Virus record (IMG/VR): IMGVR_UViG_3300022752_000123 | Location: 1-45,393 of that record | DNA: 45,393 nt | From: a virus | Strand: one strand, 5' to 3' | Shown here: one piece after another, positions 21,049 through 29,092 of the stretch | Layout: every line of letters begins with the position of its first letter | How positions within the stretch are numbered: position 1 is the stretch's first letter | The notes under the pieces: model-generated | The model's input: the letters and a program-made list of their open reading frames with translations, nothing else | The model's database searches: none | What the model was told of the DNA's origin: nothing | Program-made: the position numbers and the translations under genes

Positions 21049-21402
21049 ATGTCAGTACAAATAGTATTAGATGTTACCGCAGATTTCAACGCAGATTCAG
21101 ATGTAAAACTGGATACTGGCGGATTTGATTACGCAATTGTTCAGTTGGTAAGTCCAAGCGGCACAGTAAATTTCTTGCACACCAATGATTCTGGAGATAT
21201 TCAGAGTGTGTCAGACGGTTCGGCTGTTTCGGCTACAAACTTTGTTTCTGTTCAAGGAACAAACTTAGCGTCTGGAACTGCCGTGACTTCCCTCGCAGCA
21301 TCAGGACTTGTCCGTTTTGGATATATCGGGCGTTTCCTTCAGCTTTCCGGAACTTCAGTTACAGCTACAAAAGTATTAGTAAGACTTTACAAAATCTGTT
21401 AA
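21049..21402 (+). CDS. Virion protein candidate, 117 aa, beta-sandwich
   Basis: This encodes 117 residues with low charge and high Ser/Thr/Val content, containing FDYAIVQLVSPSGTVNFLHT and SGLVRFGYIGRFLQLSGTSV. These look like a jelly-roll or Ig-like strand order. It probably decorates the capsid or forms a head fibre. It follows a short leader ending TATAATATG. One ACTTCCC site lies inside it. Confidence 0.55.
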   Translation: MSVQIVLDVTADFNADSDVKLDTGGFDYAIVQLVSPSGTVNFLHTNDSGDIQSVSDGSAVSATNFVSVQGTNLASGTAVTSLAASGLVRFGYIGRFLQLSGTSVTATKVLVRLYKIC

Positions 21403-21635
21403 TGAAGCTAAAGGTAAGACTTAAAGCGGGTGGAGAAAACCACGTTATCTATAAAAAAACAAGTCCTACCGGAATCGGCAAAGGGGTGAAAGGTCATATT
21501 ATGGTTAATCATCCAACAACAGATAAGGGGAAGTGGGACACGATAGATCTTACTGAAAAAGCCGGAGCAAAGACAGTAAAAGAAGGGGCAGCGGCAACAA
21601 AAAAATGGCACAAAGAAAATCCTTATAAAAAATGA
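21402..21635 (+). CDS. Small basic protein with N-terminal charged strand
   Basis: The 77-residue protein begins MKLKVRLKAGG, an alternating Lys/hydrophobic strand, and continues into Gly/Lys-rich segments (SPTGIGKGVKGHI) and a basic helix (AAATKKWHKENPYKK). It is the first of five tiny basic genes linked by one- to four-base overlaps. Their shared terminal strand suggests a common virion-targeting or assembly signal. Role unknown. Confidence 0.55.
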   Translation: MKLKVRLKAGGENHVIYKKTSPTGIGKGVKGHIMVNHPTTDKGKWDTIDLTEKAGAKTVKEGAAATKKWHKENPYKK

Positions 21636-21835
21636 AAAAGGTAAAGCTTAAAGTAAAAAAGAAAGGCCAAAAACCTATTGAGTTCAAGGCGGGCGCACTT
21701 CGCGCTCAACTTGGAGCTAAAGAAGGAAAGAATATTCCTGAGTCAAAGATGAAGGCTGCTGAAAGTGGAGCGTATGGAGAACTTGCTAAAAAGCGTGCTT
21801 TATTTAAGAAGAACGTCTTAACAGGTAAGAAATGA
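21632..21835 (+). CDS. Small basic protein, 67 aa
   Basis: It starts on an ATGA overlap. The N-terminus MKKVKLKVKKKGQKP repeats the Lys/hydrophobic strand of its neighbours. The rest is a basic helix pair (ALRAQLGAKEGKNIPESKMK, GELAKKRALFKKN). It is probably a minor virion or DNA-associated protein. Confidence 0.55.
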   Translation: MKKVKLKVKKKGQKPIEFKAGALRAQLGAKEGKNIPESKMKAAESGAYGELAKKRALFKKNVLTGKK

Positions 21836-22167
21836 AACTAAGAATAAAAAATAATAAAAAAAGAGCGCGTGACATTAGGGAAGGATATGCGCCAACCGAA
21901 AATAGGGAAACGCATCTTATGGGTTTATGGGATTCCGAAGATAAAAAGGGTAAGCCTAAGTATATTGTTGCCCCAACAATTCGGCCTATAAATAAAGAAG
22001 GGAAATATGTTCCGCAAACTCTTGATGAGGCATATAATAGAAATGAGGTTTTTGAGTTTAAGAATAAGAAAAAAGCAGAAAAATTTTCTTTTGGTAGTTG
22101 GAAAAAAGGGGAAGCTAAAAAAGATGCAATGAAAGACTATAGGGATTATAAAAAAGAGCAGAAATGA
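21832..22167 (+). CDS. Basic protein, 111 aa
   Basis: It starts on an ATGA overlap. After MKLRIKNNKKR it has a defined body: HLMGLWDSEDKKGKPKYIVA, then TIRPINKEGKYVPQTLDEAYN, then a basic helical end KKAEKFSFGSWKKGEAKKDA. The middle part with GxxD and Asn suggests a folded domain, perhaps protease- or lysozyme-like in shape but without a catalytic motif I can name. Function unknown. Confidence 0.5.
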   Translation: MKLRIKNNKKRARDIREGYAPTENRETHLMGLWDSEDKKGKPKYIVAPTIRPINKEGKYVPQTLDEAYNRNEVFEFKNKKKAEKFSFGSWKKGEAKKDAMKDYRDYKKEQK

Positions 22168-22319
22168 AAAAGATGATTAAGAGAGCGGACGGAAGTTATT
22201 CCCAATACGGTCTTTGGGATGCAATCCGTGCCAACAAAGGAAGCGGAAAGGCGCCAACTAAGGAAATGCTTAAGCAAGAGAAAAAGATTAAACTAAGAAC
22301 TAAGAAAGAGAAAAAGTGA
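22164..22319 (+). CDS. 51-aa basic protein with C-terminal charged strand
   Basis: It starts on an ATGA overlap and ends on a TGATG overlap. The N-terminal half RADGSYSQYGLWDAIRANKG looks folded; the end KKIKLRTKKEKK repeats the alternating Lys/hydrophobic pattern, here at the C-terminus. Function unknown. Confidence 0.5.
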   Translation: MKKMIKRADGSYSQYGLWDAIRANKGSGKAPTKEMLKQEKKIKLRTKKEKK

Positions 22320-22525
22320 TGGATAAGCCAAAGCCTAAAATAAAATGGGAGCATAGTATTAAAAATCCCAAGAATGAGGAATATGTAAATGAGGTTGCTT
22401 TTAATTTAGGTAAAAAAATTAAAAATGTTACTCAGGATGAATTTAATCAAAGGTATAGTATAAAAAAGGATTCTACTTATTATGATATACCTAAAGTAAA
22501 AATAAGAATTAAAAAACAAAAGTGA
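22319..22525 (+). CDS. 68-aa protein with C-terminal charged strand
   Basis: I use the ATG at 22319, which overlaps the previous stop (TGATG); the GTG at 22316 is an alternative. The body is helical/polar (SIKNPKNEEYVNEVAFNLGK), and the end KVKIRIKKQK is again the charged beta-strand tag. Function unknown. Confidence 0.5.
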   Translation: MDKPKPKIKWEHSIKNPKNEEYVNEVAFNLGKKIKNVTQDEFNQRYSIKKDSTYYDIPKVKIRIKKQK

Positions 22526-22956
22526 TGGCAATTACAGCTAAAATCAGAATGTCCGGGGAAGATATGAAAGCCAAGTCTTCCCTCACACCCGAAGAAATTC
22601 GTGACAGATTATTTTACTTCCGCGATGCGGCGCACGACTTCCATCACCAAACAAAAGGTGGCTGGGAACACGATGCTTTAGGTAAGTTATACGAAGCTCT
22701 TGACGAGTTTGCCGATGACATTACCGAAGAGATTATGGGATATATGGATGGAAAACGTCTTGGAGGTTTAATGAGAATCCCTGCTCCTAAATACGGAGGA
22801 CACGAATCATCTGTAAAGCTTGTTAAAGACCTTATGGATTTTGCTTATGAGCTATATGAGTATGGCGGAGAAAAGAAATTTTGCAGCATAGAAAATAGAG
22901 CGCAAGATTTAAGTGGACTTGGAGCAAAAACAATCTACCGCTTAACCTTAAGCTAA
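22525..22956 (+). CDS. Helical-bundle protein, Dps/ferritin-like (DUF5856-type)
   Basis: This encodes 143 residues from the ATG at 22525. After a short start with a KIRM strand, helices dominate. YFRDAAHDFHHQTKGGWEHDALG (about 31-53) carries four His, and LYEALDEFADDITEEIMG (about 54-71) carries the acidic residues, together like the two halves of a ferritin-type metal centre. Similar proteins are encoded beside capsid genes in Bacteroidota phages. It may protect DNA or help assembly. Metal binding is inferred. Confidence 0.6.
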   Translation: MAITAKIRMSGEDMKAKSSLTPEEIRDRLFYFRDAAHDFHHQTKGGWEHDALGKLYEALDEFADDITEEIMGYMDGKRLGGLMRIPAPKYGGHESSVKLVKDLMDFAYELYEYGGEKKFCSIENRAQDLSGLGAKTIYRLTLS

Positions 22957-22977
22957 TTATTAACCTAACATATATTT

Positions 22978-24207
22978 ATGTCAGAAACAAACAACAACGC
23001 GCAAGAAAATGTACAAGAATCTGTACAGGAAACTGTACAGCAACCCACGCCTGCTTTCAATCCGTTTTCGGATGATAGTTGGGCGCCAACGCCTGTAACG
23101 CCACAACAGCAACAACAAGAACCCGCCGCAGAAACACAGCCTACCACGACTTCCCCCGACACTCAAGAAGAATACGAGGAAGAAATAGTAGACGCAGACG
23201 AATGGCTAAAGACACAATTTGGATGGGAGAACGCAGAATCAGCAAAAGCAGAAATTGAAGAATTAAGAAAGCTTCGCGAAAACGCAACAACCCAATCTGA
23301 AATCGAATTTGCTAATGAGCAAAGCGCAAAGTTCTTTAAGTTATTACAAGAAGGAAAAGAAGATGACTTATACTCTTTCCTAGATCAAAAGAAAAAAATT
23401 GATAGACTTGCTTCCGCAGACCTTGATAACGCTACCGCATCGGAGATTATCAAGTTAAATATGCAACAGAAGTACAAGGACTTGACACCTTCTGAGATTG
23501 AGTATAAATTCAATAAACAGTTTGGCATCCCTTCCCGCCCCGTACAAAAAGACGTAGAGACGGATGAGGAATACCAAGAACGCTTCTCCGCGTGGGAAAG
23601 CAGAGTTAAAGACATCGAGACAGAAATGTTCATCGAGGCAAAACTTGCAAAGCCCGAATTGGAGAAATATAAAAGTGAGCTTATTTTACCAGATATACAA
23701 TTTGAAGGAACTCAACAGAGTTACGAGCCTAGCCAAGAGGAATTGGACGCTCAAGTAGCTTTAATAAATTCCTTCAAGCAAAATGCGCAGTCCGCTTTGA
23801 AATCGTTTGATGGTTTTTCGGTTTCGGTAAAAGACGAGGAAGTTGAAATACCGCTATCATACGCCGTATCAGATGAAGAAAGAAACGCGGTGGCTTCGCA
23901 ATTGGAAAGATTTGCTGATTCTAATTTTGATGCTAATGTCTTACTGGCAGAAAGATGGCTTAAGGAAGACGGGAAAGGAGGGTATGATATCAATACCCAA
24001 CAGGTCGTAAGAGACCTTGCTCTTCTTAATAATGAAGGGCGCGTTAATCAAAAGTTTGCTAATGATGCAGCGGCTAAAAGGTTGTCTGAGTATATTAGAA
24101 AAACTAGCAACGTAACCGTGAATTCCCGGACAGCACAAAGCACATTTAACCCAGAGCAGAGAACAGAATTAGATAAGCAGATTGACTTTATTTGGAAGAA
24201 TGGCTAA
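22978..24207 (+). CDS. Scaffolding (capsid assembly) protein
   Basis: The 409-residue protein lies directly before the major capsid gene. It starts with a disordered Gln/Pro/Thr-rich acidic segment (residues 1-75), then long charged helices with repeated Glu/Lys (AKAEIEELRKLRENATTQSE, VKDIETEMFIEAKLAKPELE). It ends with a helical C-terminus (DKQIDFIWKNG). High charge, helix content, absence of catalytic motifs and position are typical of scaffold proteins that are removed during capsid maturation. No protease domain is visible. Confidence 0.75.
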   Translation: MSETNNNAQENVQESVQETVQQPTPAFNPFSDDSWAPTPVTPQQQQQEPAAETQPTTTSPDTQEEYEEEIVDADEWLKTQFGWENAESAKAEIEELRKLRENATTQSEIEFANEQSAKFFKLLQEGKEDDLYSFLDQKKKIDRLASADLDNATASEIIKLNMQQKYKDLTPSEIEYKFNKQFGIPSRPVQKDVETDEEYQERFSAWESRVKDIETEMFIEAKLAKPELEKYKSELILPDIQFEGTQQSYEPSQEELDAQVALINSFKQNAQSALKSFDGFSVSVKDEEVEIPLSYAVSDEERNAVASQLERFADSNFDANVLLAERWLKEDGKGGYDINTQQVVRDLALLNNEGRVNQKFANDAAAKRLSEYIRKTSNVTVNSRTAQSTFNPEQRTELDKQIDFIWKNG

Positions 24208-24243
24208 AAAACCAATTTTCAGAACAATTAAAAATTAAAAAAA

Positions 24244-25680
24244 ATGGCTCTTGGAATCCCTACCTCGAACATCCTTCAGCCGGGTAATATAAGTTTAACC
24301 GGTGGTGTTACGAGACAATTGGTGTCCGATCTTCAACTATTGACACCTCAGTACTACAAAAACTACGTTGAAAAGTATGGTAGCGAAGACTTCACTTGGT
24401 GGTTAGCTACTTACGGAGGAATGGAAGAGGTTAAAAACCGTGATTATTTCTGGTTTGAAAACCGTGGTAAATTGATTACTGGCGTACAAGCTGCTGCTAA
24501 CGTAGCTGCTACTGCTGGTAACACTATTACCCTTACTCTTGCTGCTGGTTTCCACTACAACAGCGGAACTCAGTCTCCTCTACGTGTAGGTGAAACTGTA
24601 CGTGTTGCTTCTACTAACGTAGAAGGTCAAATCCTGAGCGTGAACTCAACTGTTCCTTCAGCTTTCACATTCACAGTTCGTCCAAAAATCTCTACTCAAT
24701 CTTTGGCATCTGCTGGTAGCGGTAGCTTCCTTGCTACAGATGTATTGATCTTCGGTGGTATTATGGACGCTGGTGAAGCTTCTTCTACAAACGCTCCAAT
24801 GATTCAGTTGGACGAGAAGTACACTAACAGCATCACTGAAATGCGTGAGACTTTCAGCGCAACTGACCTTGCAGAAATGACCGAAGTGTATTACACAGGT
24901 GGTTTCTCTGGTGATGTTCCTGCTGGTGGTGCTCAAGCCGGGACTTCCCTCTTCACCCTAAAAGGACTTGTAAAATCAAATGTTCGCTTCAAGGATGATG
25001 TAGAAATGAAGTTAATGCGTGGTAACATCGTAAACAACTCTGGTTTAACAACCACTACTTCAGTTGGTTCTGAGGGTATCATCCCTAAAGTTCTTGCTGA
25101 TGGAGAAACAGTTGGTTACACTCCCGGAAACCTAGATATCGCTAAGTTGCACGAAATCACTCGTATCATGGACGTGAACGGATGCACAAGCGAGAATATG
25201 TGGTTGCAGGATATCTATCAAAACCAGAACTTCTCTGATGGTCTTTTCGCCGCTTTCCCTGCTGGTGCTTGGGTTTGGGGTAACAATGAAAAGTCTGAAG
25301 AGGCTGCTATCAACTATGGTTGTAAGTCAATCAGCATCGATGGCTACTTGTTCAAGGTTAAGAAGTATCGTCCTTTCAACACAGAGTTCTTATCTGGTGT
25401 AACTCCGACTACAGACTACTTCCGTAACTTCGGATTAATCTGCCCTCAAGGTGAAACTCGCGATGCGAAAGATGCAAGCAAGCTTTACAAGAATATCACC
25501 ATTATGTATCAGCAACCTCCAAAAGGTGGTACTATTGGAAATGGTATCCGTGTATGGCAATGGGGTGGTGGCTCTCAGAATCCTACTACAGGAACAATGA
25601 ACGACAACGTGGAAATGATAACCTATAGAGGCAGTCGTGTAGCGGCAGCCAACCAGTTTGTCATCCTACAAGGTTCATAA
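24244..25680 (+). CDS. Major capsid protein
   Basis: The 478-residue protein sits between scaffold and connector genes. It has the neutral, Thr/Ala/Gly-rich composition and mixed alpha/beta pattern of an HK97-fold capsid protein. An N-arm (about 1-60) precedes QLLTPQYYKNYVEKYGSED, a beta-rich insertion (TITLTLAAGFHYNS, EGQILSV) and a C-terminal domain with EAAINYGCKSISIDGYLFKV. Its codon use is strongly biased to GCT, GGT, CGT, TTC and AAC, unlike its neighbours, indicating high expression. The start follows an A-rich leader without Shine-Dalgarno and is followed by a strong terminator. The ATG at 24244 is the only sensible start. Confidence 0.85.
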   Translation: MALGIPTSNILQPGNISLTGGVTRQLVSDLQLLTPQYYKNYVEKYGSEDFTWWLATYGGMEEVKNRDYFWFENRGKLITGVQAAANVAATAGNTITLTLAAGFHYNSGTQSPLRVGETVRVASTNVEGQILSVNSTVPSAFTFTVRPKISTQSLASAGSGSFLATDVLIFGGIMDAGEASSTNAPMIQLDEKYTNSITEMRETFSATDLAEMTEVYYTGGFSGDVPAGGAQAGTSLFTLKGLVKSNVRFKDDVEMKLMRGNIVNNSGLTTTTSVGSEGIIPKVLADGETVGYTPGNLDIAKLHEITRIMDVNGCTSENMWLQDIYQNQNFSDGLFAAFPAGAWVWGNNEKSEEAAINYGCKSISIDGYLFKVKKYRPFNTEFLSGVTPTTDYFRNFGLICPQGETRDAKDASKLYKNITIMYQQPPKGGTIGNGIRVWQWGGGSQNPTTGTMNDNVEMITYRGSRVAAANQFVILQGS

Positions 25681-25696
25681 TTTGGGTTAGTTTTAT

Positions 25697-25725
25697 GGGA
25701 GGCGGGGAAATCCTGCCTCCCTCTT
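25697..25725 (+). terminator. Strong hairpin terminator after the major capsid gene
   Basis: GGGAGGC (25697-25703) pairs with GCCTCCC (25715-25721); the stem can extend to about 10 pairs around a small AAA loop. A TCTTT tract follows. It would limit read-through from the capsid gene or protect the 3' end of its abundant mRNA. Confidence 0.8.
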
Positions 25726-25734
25726 TAAAAACCG

Positions 25735-25749
25735 CCCGCGTATTGCGGG
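25735..25749 (+). promoter_or_regulatory. Second hairpin in the leader of the next gene
   Basis: CCCGC and GCGGG pair around a GTATT loop, 10 bases after the terminator stem and about 40 bases before the next ATG. It may stabilise or process the mRNA; no T run follows, so it is not a terminator by itself. Confidence 0.4.
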
Positions 25750-25788
25750 GTGTGCAACTTAAATGGTAAACAATTAAAAGTCAAAACA

Positions 25789-26694
25789 ATGGCAAAATTA
25801 TCAGATGTTCAGTTCGCTTTACAAGGGGAAAATCCGGGTGTTCCCCAACATCGTCAACATCACGATGTTGCAAAACCAGTTCTTGTAGATGAGCTAAAAC
25901 AGGCTCAAGCTAATAGAGAGGTGAAATATCACATCTTTAAATTAGTAAATAATACAAGAAAAGGTGGCGTTCACGTTCCGGGAATTGATGACGTAATAAA
26001 CCCAGCAACAGGTAAAATGGAGCGCGTAAGACTTCTTTCTGGTGTAGACACAATCTGGCTCAAAGAGCAAAAAGATGTGACTCCTGAATACGCGAGAAAT
26101 AACCAACGCTCTCTTACTTTCCTTCGCGGGACAAAGATTTTGCGCATCCCTGAGTGGGATCATACCGCTCTCGAATACGCACGTATTACAAAGCATAACA
26201 TTGGCGCTCCTTCCAATAGAACAGGAAGCCACTTTGAATTTTACGAGTACAACCCTGCGCGCGAGCAAGAAGAAATGCTTAAGCGTGAGGAACTTGAAAT
26301 TGAAATGGCTATCATTGCAAAAGGAATGGATGCAGAAAAGATGCGTAAACACGCCGCTTTCTTAGGTCTTCGATTGGTAGATGATTTGGGTATGCCTAAG
26401 ACAGATGACGGAATACGCAGAGAATATATCGTGTACGCAAAGAGATACCCTGAGTATTTCCAGCGCACCGTTGAATCAAGAGAGGTAGAATACTCTTGGC
26501 TTATCAAGAGAGCTATCATTGATGCGAAGATTGAAATTGGTCGTGAGCCGGGACGAGTTTACTGGGCAAACGGCGGAGGACTTATCGGTTCTTACGCAAA
26601 GAGCGAAAACCCAGAAAAATATCTTCTCGACCTTGCATTAACCAATAGTGAGGAAGGTAGAATTTTTAAAGAAAGACTACAACAATTAGGATAA
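25789..26694 (+). CDS. Virion protein candidate following the capsid gene
   Basis: This encodes 301 residues from the ATG at 25789; the frame is open from 25750 but the ATG fits the leader better. HQGV-like polar N-terminus (GENPGVPQHRQHHDVAKP), KYHIFKLVNNTRKGGVHVPG, then a helical middle (EEMLKREELEIEMAIIAKGM) and a C-terminal helix-rich part. It is not recognised, but similar-sized proteins follow the capsid gene in several Bacteroidota phages. A head-completion or minor capsid role is likely. Confidence 0.55.
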   Translation: MAKLSDVQFALQGENPGVPQHRQHHDVAKPVLVDELKQAQANREVKYHIFKLVNNTRKGGVHVPGIDDVINPATGKMERVRLLSGVDTIWLKEQKDVTPEYARNNQRSLTFLRGTKILRIPEWDHTALEYARITKHNIGAPSNRTGSHFEFYEYNPAREQEEMLKREELEIEMAIIAKGMDAEKMRKHAAFLGLRLVDDLGMPKTDDGIRREYIVYAKRYPEYFQRTVESREVEYSWLIKRAIIDAKIEIGREPGRVYWANGGGLIGSYAKSENPEKYLLDLALTNSEEGRIFKERLQQLG

Positions 26695-26695
26695 A

Positions 26696-27397
26696 ATGTA
26701 CAACATAAACGACGTATACAATTTGGTGCTATACATAACCGGAAAAAACTTACAGCAAGGTTACGTAAGCCCTTCCGATTTTAACAACACAATGAATATA
26801 GCCCAAAAAAGCTATGTCGCTTATTTGTTAGGTAATTTTCAACAATATCAGCCGGGGCGTCCTGTCGCAAGAGTCGAGTTTGGCCAAAATTCCGTTGTGC
26901 GGCAGCGCCTCGCGCCGATAATTTATGAATCATTTTTAACCGTAGACGGTAACGGGTATTCCCCCTACCCAAGCGCAGCCTCACAAGTCCCAAGCAACGG
27001 AGACTACCTGCAAACAGATGCAATGTGGAGCGCTTACGGATATGAAAGAATAAGAGAAGTTCAGCAGCACTATTTCTACTCTATTTACAATAGCAAGATT
27101 GATCCCGTTGCAAGCTGGCCCGTTTATATGATTAAAAACGATGGCTTTCAGTTTGCGCCCTTTAATATTGGTCAGGCAAGAATATCTTATGTTATCGAGC
27201 CACCAGATATGATTTGGGGTTACACTTTAGATGGTAATGGAGTTCCGGTTTACAATGCAGCAACAAGCGTTCAGCCCGTGTGGGATATGGCAAGTATTCT
27301 TGAGATTATCGTTAGGGCTTTACGAATAATTGGCGTAAATTTGGATTACAATCAGGTTAACAATTATGCTAATCAGGTTCAGTTTCAAGGTCAATAG
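26696..27397 (+). CDS. Head-tail connector/adaptor candidate, 233 aa
   Basis: The protein is rich in Tyr, Gln, Asn and Pro, with helical start INDVYNLVLYITGKNLQQG and a beta-rich middle (FGQNSVVRQRLAPIIYESF, WPVYMIKNDGFQFAPFN). It ends in a helix (LEIIVRALRIIGVNLDYNQV). The pattern resembles connector proteins of podoviruses near the portal ring. It starts one base after the previous stop. Position is the main evidence. Confidence 0.5.
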   Translation: MYNINDVYNLVLYITGKNLQQGYVSPSDFNNTMNIAQKSYVAYLLGNFQQYQPGRPVARVEFGQNSVVRQRLAPIIYESFLTVDGNGYSPYPSAASQVPSNGDYLQTDAMWSAYGYERIREVQQHYFYSIYNSKIDPVASWPVYMIKNDGFQFAPFNIGQARISYVIEPPDMIWGYTLDGNGVPVYNAATSVQPVWDMASILEIIVRALRIIGVNLDYNQVNNYANQVQFQGQ

Positions 27398-27414
27398 TTA
27401 AATAATTTTATAAA

Positions 27415-28044
27415 ATGCTGAGGTCGCAATTTATTGAACAAATTCTCAGACAGGTTTACGGAGGGTACGTACAAGAGGACTCTTCAATTACCCCAATGCT
27501 TGTCAATCAATATATTGACCAAGCCATAGCTTTTGCTGCGAAGACTAACTACAATGATAATTTACGCTTGGATGGAGTAGCGTATGTAAATAATTCATTC
27601 TATACTACGTTTAAAGATATTGCGATAAGCAGAGATGGAGACCTGTGGAAAGTAACACTTCCGCAAGTACCTGTAGGAATTGGGGCAAATGAGGGGATAT
27701 CTACTTTCCAAGTTAAAGATAATTTAGGCAGATTATCACTACCGTGTATTCCCCTAACAGAAAATCAAAAAACTTATTTTCAAAGCCTACAAACTCCTCC
27801 CTTTAAGCCTCTTTATTATGTTGAGGGAAATCTTGCCTATATTGTAACAAATATTTTATTAAATAGTTACACAGCAACAATAACACTTGTTAGCGGAGGA
27901 AACTCTTCTGACCTTAATAGCAACTTAAATGTACCCGGAGATTATATTCCAATTATGATTGAGTATATTCAAAAGCAGTTGTTATTAATGAAGCAGACTC
28001 CAAAAGATTTAGCTAACGATGGTTCTGATTTACCTGTAAATTAA
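27415..28044 (+). CDS. Structural protein, probable connector, 209 aa
   Basis: The N-terminus SQFIEQILRQVYGGYVQED plus NQYIDQAIAFAAKTNY forms a helical domain, followed by beta strands (DLWKVTLPQVPVGIGANEG, YVEGNLAYIVTNILL) and a C-terminal helix EYIQKQLLLMKQTPKD. The alpha-beta-alpha order recalls head-tail connector proteins of Bacteroidota phages. No catalytic motif. It is separated by 4 bases from the GroES gene. Confidence 0.5.
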   Translation: MLRSQFIEQILRQVYGGYVQEDSSITPMLVNQYIDQAIAFAAKTNYNDNLRLDGVAYVNNSFYTTFKDIAISRDGDLWKVTLPQVPVGIGANEGISTFQVKDNLGRLSLPCIPLTENQKTYFQSLQTPPFKPLYYVEGNLAYIVTNILLNSYTATITLVSGGNSSDLNSNLNVPGDYIPIMIEYIQKQLLLMKQTPKDLANDGSDLPVN

Positions 28045-28048
28045 CACT

Positions 28049-28312
28049 ATGCAGCCGATACGTAACAATATCCTAGTTAAACCTTTCCCTCCAGATAGCA
28101 TCAGCGAGGGGGGCATATTTGTACCCGAATCAGCAAGAAAAGAAAGCAATAAGATGCTTGTTATTGCTACGGGAAATGGCAGTAGAGAAAGAAAGATGCC
28201 TTTTAAAAAAGGAGACGTTGTATTCCGTGTGAAGGACTGGGGCGAACCGATAGATATTCACGGAGAAAGACATTACATAATGGATCAAAATGCAATCATA
28301 GCAAAAGAGTAG
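28049..28312 (+). CDS. groES: GroES-like co-chaperonin
   Basis: The 87-residue protein has the GroES layout: PIRNNILVKPFPPDSISEGG (3-22) covers the first strands and the start of the mobile loop (EGGIFVPESA), then KMLVIATGNG and MPFKKGDVVFRVKDWGEPI form the barrel. HYIMDQNAIIAKE is the final strand. It would cap host GroEL to fold phage capsid proteins, like T4 gp31. Phages usually encode it near capsid genes. No GroEL is seen, so host GroEL is the probable partner. Confidence 0.75.
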   Translation: MQPIRNNILVKPFPPDSISEGGIFVPESARKESNKMLVIATGNGSRERKMPFKKGDVVFRVKDWGEPIDIHGERHYIMDQNAIIAKE

Positions 28313-28316
28313 TAAG

Positions 28317-29087
28317 ATGGCAGTACAAAACAGACAATGGGTAAGCCTAGATGAAGCGATTTACGCCTACTTGGATGAATCCGAGCAGGGGAATCATAAG
28401 TATTTCAAGCTTTGGAATCTTGCTTACCGAGCATTAACAGAACTCGGTTTGGACTTCTTTTTTGCTATCAAGTCTGTAAAGCTTCCTGTTAATCCAAACC
28501 TTACGGTAACACTTCCCGCAGACTACCTAAATTACTCAAAAGTAGGCATACTAAACGCACAAGGGGAAATTATCCCATTAATGGTTAACAACAACCTAAC
28601 CACAGCCTTTGATATGCAACCATCACGCCTTGCGCAAACGCAAGATCCAACCGTATTCACAGGATATAGCCCACAAGGAATTGTTTGGTGGAACTACTGG
28701 AACGGATACGGATTATCTAACTTATACGGTCTTCCAAGTGGTAGCCCTTTTGTGGGTTCGTTTAAGATTGATAACGCAAATGGAGTGATTGTACTTGATG
28801 AAAACTTCGAGTACGAGTACATAATGCTTGAGTACATTTCTACTCCGCAGCAGGGACAGGACTACTTCTTCCCCGTACAATTTAAAGAAGCAATCATCGC
28901 CTATCTAAGGTGGAAAGATATTATTAGTATCCCTTCTTCTCGCAGAGGAAGTCTTGGAGATAAAAGAGACAGAAGAGTGGAATACTATAACGAAAGAAGA
29001 GTCGCTATCGCAAGATACGATCCTGTGCGTCTGAACGACCTTTATGAATGGAACCTCCGTAACCAACGTCTGGGAATTAAATCATAA
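28317..29087 (+). CDS. Tail-tubular A-like / head-tail connector protein
   Basis: The 256-residue protein starts WVSLDEAIYAYLDESEQGNH and continues with KYFKLWNLAYRALTELGLDF. The C-terminal segment YEYIMLEYISTPQQGQDYFF then IAYLRWKDIISIPSSRRGSLG is like T7 gp11-type tail tube proteins. Its place immediately before a very large tube protein (gp12-like) supports this. Assigned by gene order and general pattern. Confidence 0.55.
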   Translation: MAVQNRQWVSLDEAIYAYLDESEQGNHKYFKLWNLAYRALTELGLDFFFAIKSVKLPVNPNLTVTLPADYLNYSKVGILNAQGEIIPLMVNNNLTTAFDMQPSRLAQTQDPTVFTGYSPQGIVWWNYWNGYGLSNLYGLPSGSPFVGSFKIDNANGVIVLDENFEYEYIMLEYISTPQQGQDYFFPVQFKEAIIAYLRWKDIISIPSSRRGSLGDKRDRRVEYYNERRVAIARYDPVRLNDLYEWNLRNQRLGIKS

Positions 29088-29092
29088 TAAGA

